Part shown: one piece after another, positions 61,250-64,000 of the stretch
Layout of the letters: the number at the start of each line of letters is the position of its first letter
Numbering within the stretch: the first letter of the stretch is position 1
Assembly: GCF_025685655.1 (NCBI RefSeq)
Contig: NZ_JAGSYG010000009.1
Span: 163,101 to 227,100 of the forward strand
Length of the DNA stretch: 64,000 bases
Direction of reading: 5' to 3'
Source: Acidicapsa ligni
GTDB taxonomy: Bacteria > Acidobacteriota > Terriglobia > Terriglobales > Acidobacteriaceae
Program-made: the position numbers and the translations under genes
Notes under the pieces: generated by a model
Seen by the model: only the letters and a program-made list of their open reading frames with translations
The model's database searches: none
Told to the model about the DNA's origin: nothing

Positions 61250-61994
61250 TTTTAAAACCGGTAGCGGGATCGAGTTCTGCCATTCTAATCTCCGGCATCT
61301 CGACTCCTTCGCAGCAGATCGATGCCGAGAAGATCGACGCCGAGAAGCCCGCAGGCACAGTCACATCGGATACCATCCAGTTCGCATCGTCGGACAAATC
61401 TCGCACACGCTCTCCGCCCGTCTGCATCTCCGGTGAGACGGATACAGTGACCTGCTGCAGGCTGCGATAAAGCCCCAGCCCTATCGCCTTCAGATAAGAC
61501 TCCTTGCGCGTCCACAAGCGATAAAACGCCAGTTCCTGCGCGCCTGTTTCAACTTCAAGCCAACGATCAAACTCCTCCATCGACATCACGCTGCGCGCCA
61601 TAGCCTCCAGATCCGCCATTGGACGCAATCGCTCGATGTCCACTCCGAGTTCCCAGTCCAATGTCACGCCAATCAAAGCCGCTCCTGCCGTGTGACTAAG
61701 ATTGAACCGCACATCTGGCTTATCGCCTGCGATCAGGAGGTGCGGCTTTGCCCCGGCATCTCGACCGTCGTCAAAGATTACATCCGCAGGTGCAATGCCA
61801 AGACACTCTCCCAGAACCACACGCAACGCAGCATGAGAGGTTATGTATTCGCGGCGATGCTGTTCCGCCCGAAAGATATCGGCCTTCGCGCGTTCCATAA
61901 CGGACAGCCACTCCCGCCATCGCGCAAGCTGAGATTCATCCGCCTTCACATCCAGTCGGATCAGCCAGGCGTGTACTGTATCGGGAGCAAGCAT
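61230..61994 (-). CDS. Sfp-type 4'-phosphopantetheinyl transferase
   Basis: 254 residues. The three signature regions are present: RFNLSHTAG, GVDIERLRP (metal-binding Asp and Glu) and FYRLWTRKESYLKAIGLGL. It transfers phosphopantetheine from CoA to the Ser of carrier domains. Four carrier domains lie in the two large synthases (S64, S1100, S2752, S1023) and one in the NRPS at 24300 (S771), its probable targets. Its last 20 bases overlap the 3' end of the convergent glycosidase gene. The C-terminal tail after about residue 210 is not conserved. Confidence 0.92.
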   Translation of the reverse strand: MLAPDTVHAWLIRLDVKADESQLARWREWLSVMERAKADIFRAEQHRREYITSHAALRVVLGECLGIAPADVIFDDGRDAGAKPHLLIAGDKPDVRFNLSHTAGAALIGVTLDWELGVDIERLRPMADLEAMARSVMSMEEFDRWLEVETGAQELAFYRLWTRKESYLKAIGLGLYRSLQQVTVSVSPEMQTGGERVRDLSDDANWMVSDVTVPAGFSASIFSASICCEGVEMPEIRMAELDPATGFKIRNVRR

Positions 61995-62100
61995 CTCTAA
62001 GAGGACACTCTAGCAGGAAGCGCTTCTCGATGTGGAGCAGTGGTGGTGTTTTAAATCTACGTTGAGTGGTTTGGCGCTTACTGTTTTGTGGTCCTTGGAT

Positions 62101-62739
62101 TCAGACTTTGCTCGGTGCGCGTACTCTCACGATGAACTTTCGCTGCTCAAAAAAATTGAGTACCCATACGGAACTCAGGTCTACATCGTCATGCTTCTGG
62201 TGCCAGTACAAACAAATGTCGAGTTCGCAATGATAAAAAGTTCCGGAATCCCAAAAATTATCTGGAACTGGATATGTGAGAACCTCTACTTCTATTCTCT
62301 CTTCTTCAAGCCCATGTTCGACATTGTGATAATAAGAGAGGCCACGGATAATTTTCTTAATGATCCGAATCACCCGTGCATCTCTGCCGGGGTAAATCAG
62401 ATTGCGATCTCGCCCCTCGAATACCACCGGAACCAATTGCTTGGCTATATCCCGCCTACGCCGTTCTCCATCCGGTTGGTAGAAACTCGGTCTTGCTTTT
62501 GTTTTCCAGAGCTCTCGGACCACATCATTTGGCTCTCCGGCAAGTAAGAGAACCGTTCGAAAATGCGCTTCATCGTCCGACCATCCTCGATTACAGGATG
62601 CGCACTCCCATACCGTAATTCGTTGAACACGCGATGTTTTCTTCGACGCAGGATATAGACACCTTGGAATCACATGCCCGCGTTCCAGGGTAGTGCCTTC
62701 AAAACCGCAATAAACGCATTTTTGTGTTCTCTTTGGCAT
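62101..62739 (-). CDS. HNH-type endonuclease
   Basis: About 212 residues from ATG 62739; a TTG at 62763 is an alternative. A zinc knuckle of two CxxC pairs (CVYCG; CASCN) brackets the HNH-like motif LERGHVIPRCLYP, then RGWSDDEAHF. This is the arrangement of a family of small HNH nucleases often listed as hypothetical. The remainder (YHNVEHGLEEERIEVEVL; CELDICLYWHQK) is unassigned. No methylase or other restriction partner is nearby. It stands alone between the PPTase and a lectin-like gene. Confidence 0.65.
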   Translation of the reverse strand: MPKRTQKCVYCGFEGTTLERGHVIPRCLYPASKKTSRVQRITVWECASCNRGWSDDEAHFRTVLLLAGEPNDVVRELWKTKARPSFYQPDGERRRRDIAKQLVPVVFEGRDRNLIYPGRDARVIRIIKKIIRGLSYYHNVEHGLEEERIEVEVLTYPVPDNFWDSGTFYHCELDICLYWHQKHDDVDLSSVWVLNFFEQRKFIVRVRAPSKV

Positions 62740-62830
62740 TAGTTTGCAGAATAGACAAGCCAATTATCTACTTTTTTACCAACGCACTTTTAAGACACCA
62801 CCCGTAGCAGATATAGCTACTCCTAGAAAA

Positions 62831-62860
62831 GCGGATAGCGATTGTTGAATCGCTATCCGC
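62831..62860 (-). terminator. Terminator of the lectin-like gene
   Basis: A 13-bp perfect stem (62831-62843 and 62848-62860, loop GTTG). Read on the minus strand the stem is followed by TTTTCT. It lies 29 nt past the stop at 62890. Confidence 0.85.
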
Positions 62861-62889
62861 ATCTGTTGAACGCAAGCCTGCGCCGCAGA

Positions 62890-64000
62890 TTAATTCGACG
62901 TGTAAGTCCAGGTCAGAACATTCTGAGTAGAGACCGATCCGCCCGTTGCGCCGGTAAACCCGACGTATGCGTTTGTCCCTCCCACGACTGAGGGTATATT
63001 CACTACCCAACTCGTGGTGTAAGTCTTCAGCGTTGTCTTGTCCGTGAGAGTCATCGTCAATGTTGTGCCGTCATAGACGAAATGTGCCGCCATAACGTGC
63101 CCGCTTCGCAAGGTGATTCCCGTCGAACTCAGATCTACAAATGGCGTCGTCGGAACTGCGCCGTTCAGGTAAAGACCCGTTGAATCTGTACCTTCACCAG
63201 CATTGCTGTAAATATCAAACTTCACAGCAACGCTTTTAGCAATGCCTCCATATCCCAGCGAAGCACCGTTTCCGCCCAATGCGTTGACGTTCTGTGCGGC
63301 ATTTTGAATCGCAAAGGTCATGCCGTCTCCAACAGCATTGACCTGCTGAAAGGTAAAGTCTGTCGTGAAAGCAGTGATGTTCATGGGAGTCTTGTACCAG
63401 ACACTACCTGCCTGTGCAGCCACCCCACTAGTCAGACTGACGGCACTCCCGGTCAGCTTTGCGTTTCCGTTAGTCATCACGTTGCTGGATGACGAAATGC
63501 CCGATGGCAGGCTGATCGTTGTAGTCGGCAAATGGATCGTATATGCCGACGTAACAACAGCACTCGATAGATAGCCGGTCGCCGAGACAATGGCCTGCAT
63601 ACTCTCCGTCGAGTTCACCGTGAGCGGCCCAGTATAGATAACCGGAGTGGCTCCATTGATTGCGTAGTAGATTACGGCTCCAGGAGTACTGTCCTTGATC
63701 GTTACTGTCTGCGCACTCGTGTAAGTTCCCGCAGCGGGTGAAAACGTTGGGGCCGCGGCCGTTGGGGTGATGTTGATGGTGAAGGCAGCCGTTGCCACCG
63801 AACTCGTCACCACAGTTGCTGATGTAGAGATTGCTTTCGCACTTGCAGCCGCTGTCAAAACAGCAATCGCCTTCAGGGTTGCAGTCGAATTTACCTTAAC
63901 AGGAGCCGTATACCTGGTAGATGCGGTGTTTGGTGTTGTGCCGTTTGTTGTGTAGTAGATTACGGCTCCTGCTGTGGTGTCGCTGATGGTTACGGTCTGA
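62890..64000 (-). CDS. Large exported protein: CHB_HEX-type repeats plus L-type lectin-like domain (5' truncated)
   Basis: About 370 C-terminal residues are visible, and the frame continues off the right edge. Two Ig-like repeats of the chitobiase/hexosaminidase C-terminal type occur: one truncated at the edge (VTISDTTAGAVIYYTTNG), one complete (FSPAAGTYTSAQTVTIKDST, then GAVIYYAINGATP). The last about 230 residues look like a legume/L-type lectin: TTDFTFQQVNAVGDGMTFAI, YGGIAKSVAVKFDIYSNAGE and VGFTGATGGSVSTQNVLTWT. It probably binds sugars outside the cell. The start and any catalytic part are outside the window. Confidence 0.78.
   Translation of the reverse strand, partial: QTVTISDTTAGAVIYYTTNGTTPNTASTRYTAPVKVNSTATLKAIAVLTAAASAKAISTSATVVTSSVATAAFTINITPTAAAPTFSPAAGTYTSAQTVTIKDSTPGAVIYYAINGATPVIYTGPLTVNSTESMQAIVSATGYLSSAVVTSAYTIHLPTTTISLPSGISSSSNVMTNGNAKLTGSAVSLTSGVAAQAGSVWYKTPMNITAFTTDFTFQQVNAVGDGMTFAIQNAAQNVNALGGNGASLGYGGIAKSVAVKFDIYSNAGEGTDSTGLYLNGAVPTTPFVDLSSTGITLRSGHVMAAHFVYDGTTLTMTLTDKTTLKTYTTSWVVNIPSVVGGTNAYVGFTGATGGSVSTQNVLTWTYTSN

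Noticed and set aside
62032..62547. Plus-strand frame of 171 residues opposite the HNH gene
   Set aside because: The minus-strand frame carries CxxC and HNH motifs; the plus frame has none, so it is a shadow.

Overview
The window looks like a chromosomal segment of a diderm bacterium with fairly high GC. The gene content (TonB receptor, Tat-exported glycosidase, Na+/solute symporter, NamZ-type muramidase, sigma-54 activator, several fused or degenerate enzymes) fits Acidobacteriota class Terriglobia, in the style of Granulicella, Terriglobus or Edaphobacter. That placement is inferred from gene style, not from a marker gene.

Bases 1-9010 hold the 3' end of a TonB-dependent receptor, a secreted histidine phosphatase and, after a terminator, a compact peptidoglycan-recycling operon: SSS symporter, murQ, a fused AmiE-like/NamZ protein, and nagZ. 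Its logic matches the Bacillus subtilis murQRP-amiE-nagZ-namZ locus, with a symporter in place of the PTS transporter. Bases 9046-16275 are all on the minus strand: a Tat-exported GH-D clan glycosidase, then an operon coupled by ATGA overlaps (left-handed beta-helix acyltransferase, GT2, NUDIX hydrolase, zwf), preceded upstream by a GT4.

Bases 17016-31221 contain a WecG/TagA (GT26) glycosyltransferase fused to a STAS domain, a set of possible tailoring genes (flavoprotein, ATP-grasp ligase, JmjC/cupin oxygenase), a Wzx-type flippase, an NRPS (truncated C, A, PCP, TE), a membrane alpha/beta hydrolase with a serine-acetyltransferase-like gene, and a sigma-54 enhancer-binding protein whose receiver domain lacks its phospho-acceptor Asp.

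The centrepiece starts at a near-consensus sigma-54 promoter at 31712-31727. A same-strand run of about 24 kb follows: small XRE regulator, second GT26-STAS fusion, GT2, Wza-like exporter, Wzc-like protein without its P-loop Lys, a 2819-residue PKS/aminotransferase/NRPS hybrid (ACP-KS-AT-ACP-AMT-C-A-PCP), an NRPS with a live C but a dead A domain (C-A*-PCP-TE), an OafA-type acyltransferase, a GT8-like protein and an S9 peptidase homologue without its catalytic Ser. Two GT4s, a secreted clan GH-A-like glycosidase and an Sfp-type phosphopantetheinyl transferase follow. I read the region as a merged locus in which capsule/EPS-type export genes and a beta-amino-acid lipopeptide-type assembly line are co-transcribed, possibly making a glycosylated or polysaccharide-linked peptide. 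No priming sugar-phosphate transferase and no Wzy polymerase are visible.

The right end (62101-64000) has an HNH-type nuclease gene and the C-terminal part of a large secreted lectin-like protein that runs off the window. No tRNA, rRNA, IS element or CRISPR array was seen.
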